DNA of 24,147 nucleotides from Welwitschia mirabilis (GCA_051453625.1 JBOZIK010000001.1:142097142-142121288), one strand, 5' to 3'; positions 9,631 to 18,843 are shown, counted from the stretch's first letter. Notes: generated by a model from the sequence alone, not told the origin. Made by a program: numbers and translations.

Positions 9631-9888
9631 TGAAGAACCAAAGTAGGATGAGCAGTGAGAGAGCACCGGCAAAGGTTGCGCAGCCAATCCAACATAAACA
9701 ACTCACAAAAAAAATTCATAATTTCTCCTCTGAAATATTTAGATTCAAAGGTTTATTTATATAAACAACGGAGGCGCAAGGTTTGAGACAGACGCCCTTG
9801 GATTAATGTCATTCTTGTGGGTGAGTATGCCACCTAAGTTGATTTAGTGCTTCTAGATGTATGCTCAAATCTGAGCCACATCTTTACA
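9631..9888 (-). repeat. copia 5' LTR
   Basis: It begins TG and ends CA in + coordinates, with the primer site on its left and AAGAG on its right. Compared with the 3' LTR it carries many single-base differences and a short length change near its left end (around 9637-9643). Confidence 0.94.
9754..9763 (-). promoter_or_regulatory. probable TATA box in the 5' LTR
   Basis: The - strand reads TATATAAATA about 125 bp inside the 258-bp LTR. The same box is kept in the other LTR (4018-4027). Position and sequence fit the U3 promoter of a plant LTR retrotransposon; activity cannot be judged. Confidence 0.7.
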
Positions 9889-9893
9889 AAGAG
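9889..9893. repeat. 5-bp target site duplication (right) of copia element
   Basis: AAGAG, an exact copy of 3888-3892. The sequence after it (GTTGAATAAG...) should have been continuous with the hAT-like flank ending at 3892 before the insertion. Confidence 0.92.
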
Positions 9894-9980
9894 GTTGAAT
9901 AAGTAGGCAGAGAGTTGAAAGGCCTGCAAAAACCATGGTCATGCCCTTTAGCCAGCCTTGTGTTTGATTTGTCTTTTTAT

Positions 9981-10385
9981 GAAAGTTGCTACACGATGCT
10001 TTTTGAATGGTAAAATAGATAGTAAAAGGAAGGCAACAAACAACACAACACATGATATTTCTAATGGTGAAGAAATATGTCTAGCTTCTTTGGTAATAAT
10101 ACACATGCCTCATCTCTTTTATAAGATTGCAATTGGTATAGATGATTACACAAATGATGATAACTTGTCATTCAAGGCTTACATGTAAAGAAAGGTCACC
10201 ATAGGTATAGAATTAAAAATCAATGGATCTTGTACATGAACAATATGTTAATAATGGCATGAGTACAAATGACAAAAATGGAAGAAACAGCAAGGATAAA
10301 AATCAAAAAACGTTGCAATAACACCCTGAAAAAGATAAAGATGATCTATGTTAGATCCTAATGATATGTCATAGCACGCTACAGA
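9981..10385 (+). repeat. left copy of ~400-bp near-identical pair around an N gap
   Basis: Starting GAAAGTTGCTACA, this stretch recurs at 10650-11048 with about one difference per 15-20 bases and a few small length changes. The copy runs right up to the 264-base N run (10386-10649), and the second copy starts at its other edge. One frame in both copies reads GKIDSKR, then an Asn/Thr-rich stretch (NNTTHD) and NGEEICLAS, after which the copies diverge by a length change. I do not recognise a gene in it; it may be an exon remnant or non-coding. Confidence 0.85.
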
Positions 10386-10649
10386 NNNNNNNNNNNNNNN
10401 NNNNNNNNNNNNNNNNNNNNNNNNNNNNNNNNNNNNNNNNNNNNNNNNNNNNNNNNNNNNNNNNNNNNNNNNNNNNNNNNNNNNNNNNNNNNNNNNNNNN
10501 NNNNNNNNNNNNNNNNNNNNNNNNNNNNNNNNNNNNNNNNNNNNNNNNNNNNNNNNNNNNNNNNNNNNNNNNNNNNNNNNNNNNNNNNNNNNNNNNNNNN
10601 NNNNNNNNNNNNNNNNNNNNNNNNNNNNNNNNNNNNNNNNNNNNNNNNN

Positions 10650-11048
10650 GAAAGTTGCTACATGGTGCTTTCGGAATGGTAAAATAGATAGTAAAAGGCA
10701 GGCAGCAAACAACACAACACATGATACTTCTAATGGTGAAGAAATATGTCTAGCTTCTGGTAATAATACACGTGCCTCATCTCTTTTATAAGATTGCAAT
10801 TGGTATAGATGATTACACGAATGATGATAACTTGTTATTCAAGGATCACATGTAAAGAAAGGCCACCATAGGTATGGAATTAGAAATCAGTGGATCCTGT
10901 ACATGCACAATATATCAATAATGGCATGGGTACAAATGACAAAAATGGAAGAAACATTAAGGATAACAATCAAAAAAAGTTGCAATAACACNNNNNNNNN
11001 NNNNNNNNNTATGTTAGATCCTATTGATATGTCATATCACGCTACAGA
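10650..11048 (+). repeat. right copy of ~400-bp near-identical pair
   Basis: Partner of 9981-10385. A small N run (10992-11009) stands where the left copy has 22 bases. After ACAGA at 11048 the sequence continues into unrelated AT-rich DNA. A third, more diverged stretch similar to the start of these copies (ATTTGTCTTTTTAT...AAAGTTG) lies at about 11717-11760. Confidence 0.85.
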
Positions 11049-12272
11049 TCTTTGCAATTTATGCTTCCCTCTTTTTTTAATTTGCATTATTATCTAGTTA
11101 AGTAGAGGTACTTGTCTATGTATTTGGAGATTATTTTCTTGTTAACACTTGTTTAATATTATTTTATAACAAAGTGGTATATGGGTGAGCCTCTTAATAA
11201 GAAGAATTTATCTAGAATTGGAAGGTTCTGTTGCCTAGCCAAGCATTGAATGGGGAGTAGGCAATAAAACAAACATGACAGTGATGAGATTAGATTGAAA
11301 GACATTCCTTTTCAAATGAAACAGAAACAATGGAACAGGATTTTTCTCTGCAGATCAGATGTCAAATGTCTGGTTCACAAACACTCATGTGGGGAGGACA
11401 AGATGTGTGTCAAGAAACTTGACATTATTGTCTTTTGAATGTGTGCCACAAGAAGAAGGATGACATATTTGTTAATGAATTTCCTTGAAGACAATGTTGT
11501 AAGTTCTCCATATTGTGAATTTATTATTGCTTTTAGCAAACACATGTATTATGTTAAAGTTGTTACTGCACAAACATAATGTTGTTTTCAGTCTCTTTAA
11601 TATTTGGTGATTACTTTTGCATGCAAAGGAAGCTTAAGTCATTAAAAGATAGTTCCACCTCGCTTAAAAATAAACATTTGTGAAAGGATATTTATGGTAA
11701 AGCTATAGATGATGGATACTCATTTGTCTTTTTATTAAAGTTGGTATAGTGTGCTTTCTGATTATTTGCATTTATTAAATGTATGTATGCTTTCCAGTCA
11801 ATTTTTAGATAGAGTGCCTTTGATGAAAGAGAAAATGCAGAAGCAATACCTCCATAAGAGAACCTCAGTAATTTGCATGTTGATAATATTATTGCCATTT
11901 CATGATGCACTTAAATATATGAAAAAGAAAACATTCTTGTTATCTAATTTTTAAGATTCATGATATACTTCTTCATAATCAGCACAAAATAAGGTTATCT
12001 GTCATTCTATTTAAAAAGGATACCAAGTTTAATTACTTTTATGGATAGGTTAATTTTGTTTACCTTGTGAGATTACAGTAATTTGAATGTTTACATAGCT
12101 TTTACATTAGATATATTTGGGTTTGCTAAGATGCCTGGTATAGATTTCATTTATGTTGTTAGCGAAATGATTAAGAAGCACTAGCTTGTATTAGCAAGAT
12201 TGGCATGGTTCATACCTTAATATGACTATTTTAGGTACTTGAATCTAGATATATTAAATATTAATTCCAATG
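11049..12272. other. non-coding AT-rich stretch
   Basis: No gene family is recognised. A tract at 11337-11354 (GGATTTTTCTCTGCAG) looks like a splice acceptor, and the following 100 bp is open, but the peptide resembles nothing I know. About 11717-11760 resembles the start of the repeat at 9981. The remainder shows nothing. Confidence 0.5.
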
Positions 12273-12689
12273 CTTTCATTTTTCCTTACATTAGTTGATG
12301 TTTCAAATAAGATTAAAAGTATTCAATTGAATTAGTGTCTATGTTTTTTTAATTGACATTAGACTTTTCCCTAAAAACCTAGTTTAATGACCTTTTTAAG
12401 GTATTTTTAGAAACATCCTAGAAAGAACTTTTAGCGTGTTTTATAGAAGTGTCCTAAAAAACTATTTTAGGGCATTTTTATGAATACTACATAGAGCTTT
12501 TAAAGTGTTTTTACGTGGTCTTTTATGGTAATTTTGGAAATGCCATAAAATCTTTTGAGCAATTGTGGTAAATCTTTAAAGGACATTTGTTTTAAAGACA
12601 CTCTAGAACCCCTAAAAAGCATTTAAGGTATTTTTCAAGGCTTTTAAGACATGTTGTAAATCTCCTAATAGCTTGAATTTCTAGTAGTG
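12273..12689 (-). mobile_element. CACTA-like transposon end, left copy
   Basis: Read on the - strand it starts at 12689 with CACTACTAGAAATTCAAGC, close to the CACTACAAGAAA-type termini of plant En/Spm elements. Internally there are many short related units of about 30 bp built on TTTTAGGG/CATTTTTATG and TAAAA/CCTAAAA (12360-12660), as in CACTA subterminal repeat regions. The opposite terminus and any transposase are not seen. Confidence 0.45.
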
Positions 12690-12769
12690 AGAGCACTAGA
12701 TATGCAATGATCAAGGAGTTTTTCTAATCTTTCTAAGATTTTGTCAAATAAATTACTAAAGATAGAAAA
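12273..12769. repeat. left copy of 497-bp near-identical pair around an N gap
   Basis: It matches 12870-13366 base for base in length (constant offset 597) with scattered substitutions, and runs into the 100-base N run at 12770-12869. Its right part, 12690-12769, is gypsy reverse transcriptase sequence on the - strand; its left part, up to 12689, is the CACTA-like end. Confidence 0.92.
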
Positions 12770-12869
12770 NNNNNNNNNNNNNNNNNNNNNNNNNNNNNNN
12801 NNNNNNNNNNNNNNNNNNNNNNNNNNNNNNNNNNNNNNNNNNNNNNNNNNNNNNNNNNNNNNNNNNNNN

Positions 12870-13286
12870 CTTTCATTTTTCCTTACATTAGTAGATGTTT
12901 CAAATAAGATTAAAAATATTCAATTGAATTAGTGTCTATGTATTTTTAATTGACATTATACTTTTCCCTAAAAACCTAGTTTAATGACCTTTTTAGGGTA
13001 TTTTTAAAAACATCCTAGAAAGAACTTTTAGCATGTTTTTTAGAAGTATCCTAAAAAAATATTTTAGGGCATTTTTATGAATACTACAGAGAGCTTTTAA
13101 AGTGTTTTTATGTGGTCTTTTATGGTAATTTTAGAAATGCTATAAAATCTTTTGAGCAATTGTGGTAAATCCTTATAGGAAATTTGTTTTAAAGACACTC
13201 TAGAACCCCTAAAAAGCATTTAAGGTATTTTTCAATGCTTTTAAGGCATGTTGTAAACCTCCTAATAGCTTGAATTTCTAGTAGTG
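12870..13286 (-). mobile_element. CACTA-like transposon end, right copy, inside gypsy reverse transcriptase
   Basis: Same terminus as the left copy, starting at 13286 on the - strand. Immediately outside, the gypsy polymerase frame is still readable (LERLEKLLDHC), and it stops being readable at the CACTA bases. This abrupt junction supports insertion into the gypsy element. The 3-bp target duplication cannot be tested because the other end is not identified. Confidence 0.5.
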
Positions 13287-13366
13287 AGACCACTAGATAT
13301 GCAATGATCAAAGAGTTTTTCTAATCTTTCTAAGATTTTGTCAAATAAATTACTAAAGATAGAAAA
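12870..13366. repeat. right copy of 497-bp near-identical pair
   Basis: Starts at the exact right edge of the N run and continues, beyond 13366, into the rest of the gypsy reverse transcriptase. This copy is therefore the one joined to the main gypsy element. Confidence 0.92.
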
Positions 13367-13885
13367 TTCATTTGTAAATATTTCTATGACTTTTCAATCA
13401 TATTGAGAAGAAAAGGAGGAAAAAACATAAAAACTATCCCCTATTAGGGCTCTTTGAAAGGTTCTAGGTGCATTATACAAACTAAAGGGCATTCGCCTAA
13501 AAGTAAATGCACCAAAGGATGAGATAAAAAGAGTTTTATATTGATTTTTATTTGCAATGAATACTTGGTTATAGCCATTATATCCATTAAGAAAACAATA
13601 ATAAGGGTGTCTCTGGATCCTATCAAGCACTTGATCTAGAAAGGACAAATGATAATGGCCTTTCTTTATGACATCATTAAGTTTTCTAAAGTTGATGCAT
13701 ACTCTTCACTTTTCACTCTNNNNNNNNNNTTTTGGGTATTATGGTTAAGGAGGTAACCACTTTGTTATTAGAAATGGCATATATGGTTCTTTTATCTATA
13801 AGTTTGATGATTTATTCCTTTATTATTTGCTTAAAAATAGGTTTAGCATTGTCTTCCTAGTAGATTTTATGATAAGCTATGGAAG
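13287..13885 (-). pseudogene. gypsy reverse transcriptase, truncated and mutated
   Basis: Near 13863-13880 the frame reads AYHKIY, a TAG (13857-13859) and EDNAKP. Then come LIDKRTIYAISNNKV and IIPK, ten N (13720-13729), and RVCINFRKLNDVIKKGHYHL, SFLDQVLDRIQRHPYYCFL, NGYNGYNQVFIANKNQYKT, and FGAFTFRRMPFSLYNAPRTF with QRAL. These are the successive motifs of the gypsy RVT_1 domain; the Asp of the first catalytic motif (usually LDGYSGYNQ) is Asn. After a frame change, IEIFTNEFSIF occupies the catalytic Phe-x-Asp-Asp-Phe box (13367-13378), with both aspartates replaced (Asn, Glu). The frame then reads NLFDKILERLEKLLDHC and ends at the CACTA-like junction. Identity is very clear; activity is impossible. 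Confidence 0.93.
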
Positions 13886-14423
13886 AAGAAATGGTTGAAA
13901 GATCCTTGTGAGTCTAAGTAAAAGCATTCATTTTAGAAATAAGAATATGAAGTAATGCTTTTTTTGCAAATGATAAATATAAGAATAATGATCAAGGGAT
14001 TTGTATGGTTATTATTCAAAAAGATGTATTTCAATCCATTTGGTAACTCCATAATTTACATCTCATGGTAACCACTCATTGTTGTAGTGCATCCATCTTG
14101 ATGGAGGAGGTTTCGTATGGATCTAATATGTCAGAAATTATGATTATGGAGGGATTAAAAGTCTTCATTCATTTCTTCATCCAAGTTGTTGCAAATGAGA
14201 TTATTATTTTATTTGTGAGGATTGGAGGAATTAAGAATACTTAGGATGTTTTCTTTTTTTTCATGGTCGTCAAGTAAAATTGAGTTATGTAAAGTAAGGA
14301 GCCTTTCTTTTATGAGTTGATGTTGAAGTATTATGGTAGGCCTAATTTATTTCCCAAGATTAGAATCTTTTCCCTTACATTTTTCAGCCATATCAAAGAC
14401 TTATATGAGGACTTTCTTATTTT
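13886..14423 (-). pseudogene. gypsy pol linker between protease and reverse transcriptase
   Basis: Partly readable on the - strand: ELPNGLKYIFLNNNHTNPLI at about 14000-14065 corresponds to the conserved Leu-Pro-x-x-Leu-Lys-Tyr-x-Phe-Leu segment before gypsy reverse transcriptases. After a frame change comes NAFT-stop-THKDLSTISSSI, the region that precedes AYHKIY. Stops and frameshifts throughout. Confidence 0.75.
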
Positions 14424-14434
14424 CTACCTGGCTA

Positions 14435-14538
14435 CCATCATTTTGGTACGTATATCAATAATACAATAGGTTATTGCACAAAAGGATCTTTCTAAAAGTA
14501 AAAGATATCTTTGATTGTGTTCTACTTCAATGGTGATC
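14435..14538. repeat. left copy of 104-bp pair around an N gap
   Basis: Matches 14639-14742 with about ten substitutions and no net length change. It abuts the N run at 14539-14638. Confidence 0.9.
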
Positions 14539-14638
14539 NNNNNNNNNNNNNNNNNNNNNNNNNNNNNNNNNNNNNNNNNNNNNNNNNNNNNNNNNNNNNN
14601 NNNNNNNNNNNNNNNNNNNNNNNNNNNNNNNNNNNNNN

Positions 14639-14742
14639 CCATCATTTTGGTACGTATATTAATAATACAATAGCTTATTGCACAAAAGGATCTTTCTAAA
14701 AGTAAAGTATATATTTGATTGTGTTCTACTTCAATGGTTACC
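14639..14742. repeat. right copy of 104-bp pair around an N gap
   Basis: Partner of 14435-14538, starting exactly at the right edge of the N run and continuing in phase into the rest of the protease. Confidence 0.9.
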
Positions 14743-15425
14743 ACATATATAGGTTATAGATCTCCCTCAATATGTATGACAAAGTCCTTAATAACTCCAA
14801 TTGGTTTCTTAATAGTTGCAATTATGAATTCCAACACAATCCTTATTGATTTTATCTTAGTTTCCAACTCAAACTTATTGCTTGTCTTAGTTTCCAACCC
14901 AAACTTTTTGCAAATGTAGATTATCATGATGTTGACACTAGTCCCTATGTTAATTAAGGCTTTATTTATCCTTTTGTTGTCTTCTAAAATAGCACTAACC
15001 ATGGCATTCCTTAGGTCTTTGAACTTAAGACATTTTTATGAAATCAAGTTAGAAAAGGATTAGGCTATAAAGACTCTACTTCATATAGTTCTCTTTTATT
15101 TTCTTTTGAAAAAGTCCTCCTATATCTTCTAGTATTTAGGATTGTCTTGCAATATTTTCCAAAAAGATAGGTGTATGCTTACTTTTTGCATGATTGACTT
15201 AAGATAAACATCATAAGTATGATTAGTTTTTAATCTTTCTAACTAAGTATTTGTATGTTTCTTTCCTTTATTTTGTTTGGTGGTGGTGGTATTGGATTTT
15301 GCTTTATAACTCAAAGAAATACTAGATTAATTAAAGATATATATATAATCATCATGGGTTGTATCTTTTTCTTGGTTGTAAGAAGTACAATCTTCTTTAC
15401 TAGTGGTTGTACTATCCTCATGTTT

Positions 15426-15715
15426 TATCACTATCTTCTAATTTTTCATAATATCATTTGGGGTGGGGATAGTTTGAGTTACAAGAAAGCCTTGAGGTAT
15501 TTATTTTCCACATTGGTTTATTGAAGCACACTTATGAGATTCTCAATGTTCTTATTTTGTTTGCATTATGTCCATTTTTTATCACTATCTTCCAATTTTT
15601 CATAACATCATTTGGGTTGATGATAATTTGAGTTACAAGAAAGCCTTGAGGTATTTTTTTCCCACATTGGTTTGCTAAAACACACTTTATGAGATTTTCA
15701 ATATTCTTATTTTTT
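15426..15715. repeat. tandem duplication of ~155 bp in the gypsy gag tail
   Basis: TATCACTATCTTC at 15426 recurs at 15580, and the two units run in parallel to about 15715 with substitutions and small length changes. No N run separates them, so unlike the gap-flanking pairs this is a true tandem duplication in the sequence. Both units carry the same stretch of the gag tail. Confidence 0.85.
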
Positions 15716-16216
15716 TTCTCCATGGTTTTTTAATAGTTTTGTGCATTTTCTTCAAATATTCATTGGATCTCTAAGGAAATCATGTTTATTGAAATTGAAG
15801 AGTTAGGATGAAAATTGTTTCTTTTATATCTATTATCAAAAGAGGGTTTAAAAGCTGGTCATGGCCAACTATTTCTTGGTTAAAATTATTGGTTGTTTCT
15901 AAAATAATTTGACCTTTAGTGAAATGCACAAGTTCTTCATAAATTATTTATCTATATATTGGTAAAATAGTACATTTTTTGGTGGAATGGCAGTCATCTT
16001 CACATAATTTACAACAACAGCAATATATTAAAGGTGGTGGTTGGCAATTTAGAATTTTTTTCTTCAACTAAGGCCTTGGTGTAACTCTCTAAAGTGTTAG
16101 TGAAGTCTCTAACAAGAGTATTAGGCCTTGATTATTCTTCATTTTGTACTTTCTTCAAGTCTTTCAGCATTTTCCTTATGATTTTTCCTTATTAGGGGTT
16201 GATTTGGGTCATTTTT
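15500..16216 (-). pseudogene. gypsy gag C-terminal part with CCHC zinc knuckle
   Basis: At 15972-16013 the - strand encodes CKLCEDDCHSTKKC, an exact C-x2-C-x4-H-x4-C zinc knuckle, preceded by more Cys and a Pro-rich stretch (QPPPLI). The frame stays open a short way upstream into a charged region (NHKENAERLEE) near 16160-16200. Downstream, 15532-15723 reads MEKKNKNIENLIKCVLANQC then GKKIPQGFLVTQ and NPNDVMKNWK, like the gag segment with Pro-Gln-Gly that precedes protease in Athila/Tat elements. That part is duplicated in tandem. Gag would coat the RNA; this copy is broken by stops, and its middle is lost in the 916-base N run. Confidence 0.75.
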
Positions 16217-17132
16217 NNNNNNNNNNNNNNNNNNNNNNNNNNNNNNNNNNNNNNNNNNNNNNNNNNNNNNNNNNNNNNNNNNNNNNNNNNNNNNNNNNNN
16301 NNNNNNNNNNNNNNNNNNNNNNNNNNNNNNNNNNNNNNNNNNNNNNNNNNNNNNNNNNNNNNNNNNNNNNNNNNNNNNNNNNNNNNNNNNNNNNNNNNNN
16401 NNNNNNNNNNNNNNNNNNNNNNNNNNNNNNNNNNNNNNNNNNNNNNNNNNNNNNNNNNNNNNNNNNNNNNNNNNNNNNNNNNNNNNNNNNNNNNNNNNNN
16501 NNNNNNNNNNNNNNNNNNNNNNNNNNNNNNNNNNNNNNNNNNNNNNNNNNNNNNNNNNNNNNNNNNNNNNNNNNNNNNNNNNNNNNNNNNNNNNNNNNNN
16601 NNNNNNNNNNNNNNNNNNNNNNNNNNNNNNNNNNNNNNNNNNNNNNNNNNNNNNNNNNNNNNNNNNNNNNNNNNNNNNNNNNNNNNNNNNNNNNNNNNNN
16701 NNNNNNNNNNNNNNNNNNNNNNNNNNNNNNNNNNNNNNNNNNNNNNNNNNNNNNNNNNNNNNNNNNNNNNNNNNNNNNNNNNNNNNNNNNNNNNNNNNNN
16801 NNNNNNNNNNNNNNNNNNNNNNNNNNNNNNNNNNNNNNNNNNNNNNNNNNNNNNNNNNNNNNNNNNNNNNNNNNNNNNNNNNNNNNNNNNNNNNNNNNNN
16901 NNNNNNNNNNNNNNNNNNNNNNNNNNNNNNNNNNNNNNNNNNNNNNNNNNNNNNNNNNNNNNNNNNNNNNNNNNNNNNNNNNNNNNNNNNNNNNNNNNNN
17001 NNNNNNNNNNNNNNNNNNNNNNNNNNNNNNNNNNNNNNNNNNNNNNNNNNNNNNNNNNNNNNNNNNNNNNNNNNNNNNNNNNNNNNNNNNNNNNNNNNNN
17101 NNNNNNNNNNNNNNNNNNNNNNNNNNNNNNNN
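16217..17132. other. 916-base assembly gap
   Basis: Only N. By its place it covers the middle of the gypsy gag, between capsid part and zinc knuckle. Confidence 0.99.
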
Positions 17133-17700
17133 TAAGCTTGATTTCAAGTATTAAGGCTTTTGTATAGGATAGCCTTCAACCAATTCTTAGCCTTTCTTGT
17201 AAGGATGTAGGGAAACATGACCATATAAGTCTTATCGGTTATCTTCTTTCTTTCATTTCTAGAAGAAAGAATGAGTTGTTCTATTTTGGCTATGTGTTGG
17301 AAATGGTCTTCTTATGTTCACCTAATAAGGTAAAATAAGCATGTACATTCTTAAGTTCTATATCATCCCCATTAGGTAGATCAAAAGGGTTTTAAGTATC
17401 CCTTTTTCTATAAGCTATTATGTTTTTGAAAGTTAATGAAGTGGTAGTAGAATATAACATGTTTGTAGGATTAGAAGTGGAAGGTTTAGAAGTACAAGGA
17501 TGGTTGTAAAAGGAAGAGGCTTCATATGTAGATGTTTTAGNNNNNNNNNNNNNNNNNNNNNNNNNNNNNNNNNNNNNNNNNNNNNNNNNNNNNNNNNNNN
17601 NNNNNNNNNNNNNNNNNNNNNNNNNNNNNNNNNNNNNNNNTTAGATGTAGATTCTTTAGAATTGGTTTTAAGTGAGGAAGATCTATTCAAATGAGTTTTG
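17133..17700 (-). pseudogene. gypsy gag capsid part, decayed
   Basis: At about 17157-17262 the - strand reads KKITDKTYMVMFPYILTRKA and then KNWLKAI. This matches the Retrotrans_gag core, where a Phe-Pro-x-x-Leu-x-x-x-Ala-x-x-Trp pattern is typical. In another frame just upstream comes LPNGDDIELKNVHAYFTLLG (about 17325-17385). A frameshift separates them. The stretch 17433-17690, holding a 100-base N run (17541-17640), may include the gag N-terminus but shows no clear motif. The assignment rests on these motifs and on the gypsy protease and polymerase downstream in the same orientation. Confidence 0.65.
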
Positions 17701-18568
17701 GTAGGAGTTTTATTAGAGGTGATGTTTTTCAGATATCTAAAAAGAGGAATATGAGAATTAGAAATATTTAGTGTAGAAAAATGATTTTATTTAATTTTAG
17801 ATATAAACTTTTATTTCTTACCTCAAGTTCTTGAATTAAAATCCATTAGATATTCTTTAATTGTTTCTTTAATAAAGCGCTTCTCTTTAAAATGTTTTAC
17901 CATTTCCATGTATGATCACAAGATGTAAACAAACTTCTTAACATCTAATGTTAATAATCTCTAAATCACACAACTTGAAAGGAGTGGGTTCCATTAACAA
18001 TGGATGTGGAAATTATTGAGATCACACAAAATGCGAGGGGTAGACTTAAGAAGGACTGGTAATCTTTTATTAAGAGAATAAATACAAGGAATAATATCTA
18101 AAAATCAAAGTAGACAAAAAATGATAATAATAATCAAAAATCAATTTTCTTGCATAAGAAACATAAACTGCAAAAGTTGTAAATGGAAAGAATTAAAAAT
18201 TGCAAGAAGGAAAGAGTAAGTTACATCCCAAATTAGAATATTCAAGTGAACATTTGTACATCTCAAAAGATAATCAAGTACATACAAATAGATCCAACTT
18301 AAGAATATGATACAATAATGCTCAATTCCAACAATTTAAAATCAAATTACTTACTTAAGTAGTTAGAATCGATCTCTCATACTTTCTTCAATGCCTCTTC
18401 AAAAATGGCACTAGTTTATTATGAAGTGTGTCATGTGCTTTATAAATCAATTAATCCTTTTCAATAATAAATTGTAATCTTAAATATCTTATTCACAAAA
18501 ACATTTAGTATAGGGAGTAAACCCAATATTATAAGCTAGTGAGAAATTGAATGTTTAATTAGAAAATG
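17701..18568. other. AT-rich stretch upstream of gypsy gag
   Basis: This should be leader or LTR sequence of the gypsy element if it is continuous, but I find no primer binding site (no TGG-tRNA match on the - strand). No gene seen. Confidence 0.4.
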
Positions 18569-18749
18569 GATTTATTCAAAAGGGAAAGAAGTTATTTTTT
18601 ATTAGTTTCATAATGACAAATAAATAACAACATAATAATGGATGAAATGAGATGAAAACATTGATTTATTCAAAAGGGAAAGAATTTTGTTTTGTTAGTT
18701 TCAGAATGATAAATAGATAACAACATAATAATGGATGAAATGCAATGAA
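18569..18749. repeat. tandem duplication, period about 94 bp
   Basis: GATTTATTCAAAAGGGAAAG at 18569 recurs at 18663, and both units go on through ...TAACAACATAATAATGGATG. The units differ at about ten positions and by a few bases in length. No N run is involved. Confidence 0.9.
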
Positions 18750-18820
18750 TTATAAAGTGGAAATGAAATTCCAATGCAAGAATGAAATGAAATCCTAAAT
18801 GTAATTAATTAATTAAGTGT

Positions 18821-18843
18821 ACCAACTTATAATTTAAGTTGGT
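18821..18843. repeat. perfect 9-bp inverted repeat with 5-bp loop
   Basis: ACCAACTTA (18821-18829) and its exact reverse complement TAAGTTGGT (18835-18843) surround TAATT. No T run or gene end beside it suggests a function; it may be chance or a relic of a mobile element end. Confidence 0.6.

Larger units (their letters stand above)
3893..9888 (-). mobile_element. Ty1/copia LTR retrotransposon, Tork/Tnt1-like, complete but dead
   Basis: A structurally complete element of 5,996 bp read on the - strand. It has a 258-bp 5' LTR (9631-9888), a primer site matching the initiator-methionine tRNA (9617-9628), a long leader, gag (8198 to about 7400), then protease, integrase, reverse transcriptase and RNase H in copia order (to 4192), a polypurine tract (4153-4163) and a 260-bp 3' LTR (3893-4152). 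It is flanked by AAGAG duplications. The gag text (LYMTKSLANKL, HLNKFNSILLDLENLD) and the polymerase are of the Tnt1/Tork kind. By eye the two LTRs agree at roughly 85-90% of positions, so the insertion is old. Many stops, frameshifts and lost catalytic residues rule out autonomous movement. A 99-base N run at 5862-5960 falls between integrase and reverse transcriptase. Confidence 0.95.
14424..15002 (-). pseudogene. gypsy aspartic protease, active site lost
   Basis: The open part 14754-15002 reads KALINIGTSVNIMIIYICKK, then FIIATIKKPIGVIKDFVIHI. This is the retropepsin-like domain of Athila/Tat elements, where Asp-Leu-Gly-Ala-Ser is usual; the catalytic Asp is Asn here (codon 14949-14951). 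The second half, VTIEVEHNQIYTLLLERSF, CAISYCIINIRTKMM, matches the flap and C-terminal part (usually with LLLGRPFL). It appears twice, at 14435-14538 and 14639-14742, on both sides of a 100-base N run, probably an assembly duplication. The enzyme would cleave the Gag-Pol polyprotein in a live element; this one is inactive. Confidence 0.88.
13275..17700 (-). mobile_element. Ty3/gypsy LTR retrotransposon, Athila/Tat-like, decayed and incomplete
   Basis: On the - strand, in order: gag capsid part (about 17155-17400), zinc knuckle (15972-16013), gag tail, protease (14424-15002), and reverse transcriptase (13287-13885), which is the order of a gypsy polyprotein. RNase H and integrase are missing: beyond the CACTA-like end nothing gypsy-like is seen. 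N runs at 16217-17132, 14539-14638 and 13720-13729 remove parts. Wording in protease and polymerase (INIGTSVNIM, AYHKIY-stop-EDNAKP) is of the Athila/Tat group. LTRs are not certain; an LTR-like stretch in the same orientation lies upstream at about 18950-19160. Confidence 0.85.

Noticed and set aside
8326-9706. Several 60-104 codon frames in the copia leader as possible extra genes
   Set aside because: They overlap in different frames, are Cys/Leu/Phe/Ser-rich, match no family, and long open frames are expected by chance in this GC-richer stretch.
12184-12200. CACTAGCTTG as the opposite end of the CACTA-like element
   Set aside because: Only the first five bases agree with the terminus at 13286, it is not inverted to give a matching end, and flanking triplets do not form a target duplication.
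16144-17167. Frames of more than 300 codons across the 916-base N run
   Set aside because: Open only because N is not read as a stop. The real evidence here is gypsy gag on the - strand.
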